DNA of 64,000 nt from Bacillota bacterium (GTDB lineage: Bacteria > Bacillota > Bacilli > Paenibacillales > Paenibacillaceae). Below the pieces are notes generated by a model that was not told the origin of the DNA, ran no database searches, and was given only the letters and a program-made list of their open reading frames with translations. Below are positions 63,904 to 64,000 of this stretch, one piece after another. Position 1 is the first letter of the stretch, and every line of letters begins with the position of its first letter. A program made the position numbers and the translations under genes. The stretch is taken from NCBI GenBank assembly GCA_023460795.1, contig JAEWPC010000033.1, positions 186,001 through 250,000 of the forward strand. Direction: 5' to 3'.

Positions 63904-64000
63904 TCAATTCTCGTCGTCTTCCCACTTGCGGGAATAGGCTTTCTTCGTGACGGCGAGAACGAGCCAAATGATGAGTACCGTAATGATGCCTGCGATGACA
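63904..64000 (-). CDS. Small membrane protein, C-terminal part
   Basis: The minus-strand frame runs to the window edge and ends VIAGIITVLIIWLVLAVTKK then AYSRKWEDDEN. It has one hydrophobic helix and a charged tail containing AYSRK, reminiscent of the small YtzI-type proteins of Bacilli. The start lies outside the window, so length and identity remain uncertain. Confidence 0.5.
   Translation of the reverse strand, partial: VIAGIITVLIIWLVLAVTKKAYSRKWEDDEN

Overview
The window is a chromosomal segment of a Gram-positive, spore-former-type Bacillota, most likely Paenibacillaceae (Cohnella/Paenibacillus-like). The evidence is strong AGGAGG-type ribosome sites, the gene order ileS–DUF5665–yteA–lspA–rluD, a pyr operon with a PyrR attenuator, DapL-type lysine synthesis, GlnRS beside a YvyF-like protein, and many lipoproteins. 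The core is GC-rich. Several accessory genes and a 19-kb island are visibly more AT-rich.

Layout. 1–5.2 kb: end of ileS, DUF5665 protein, YteA-like zinc protein, lspA, rluD, dapL. 5.2–13.4 kb: a pyrimidine operon (promoter, PyrR-binding leader, terminator, pyrR-pyrC-carA-carB-pyrF-pyrE) with no pyrB, pyrK or pyrD. 13.5–17.2 kb: a PHP-type phosphatase, UDP-glucose dehydrogenase, a UDP-sugar epimerase and a YvyF-like zinc protein. 17.4–22.7 kb: a two-gene ABC exporter, a GH3 lipoprotein and glnS. 22.9–30.3 kb: a five-gene macrolide-exporter-like operon (ATPase, adaptor lipoprotein, FtsX-type permease, a second ATPase fused to an AbrB-like domain, solute-binding lipoprotein). 30.4–31.5 kb: two small genes and three tRNA genes (fMet, Ile2, Leu). 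31.6–44.6 kb: accessory chromosome with secreted or lipid-anchored proteins, a metallo-hydrolase, a probable type I holin-like toxin on the minus strand, ung plus an SPL-type radical SAM protein, and a GntR-controlled membrane protein/serine hydrolase cluster.

44.75–63.79 kb is an integrated island. Identical 48-bp direct repeats flank it. The right copy is the 3' half of an intact tRNA-Val(GAC) and the left copy is an orphan tRNA fragment. The left half has the order of phage-inducible chromosomal islands (PICIs/SaPIs): leftward integrase and repressor, then a divergent rightward block of a small regulator, a xis-like gene, a primase–DUF927 helicase, an AT-rich iteron-bearing candidate origin, and decayed terminase small-subunit genes. 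The right half is a mosaic: small phage regulators of the DUF771/HTH_17 type, a replication-relaxation protein with its own xis-like partner, a MazF/PemK-like protein, an unknown cargo gene and several gene fragments, including a second primase remnant next to attR. No capsid, portal or large terminase genes were recognised, so the element looks like a satellite or a composite of satellite and phage remains rather than a full prophage.

A dispersed intergenic repeat (core GATATCCCCGTCGCTCAGGA) occurs near ileS/DUF5665 and again 18 kb away, sometimes as hairpin-forming inverted pairs. No CRISPR array or rRNA gene was seen.
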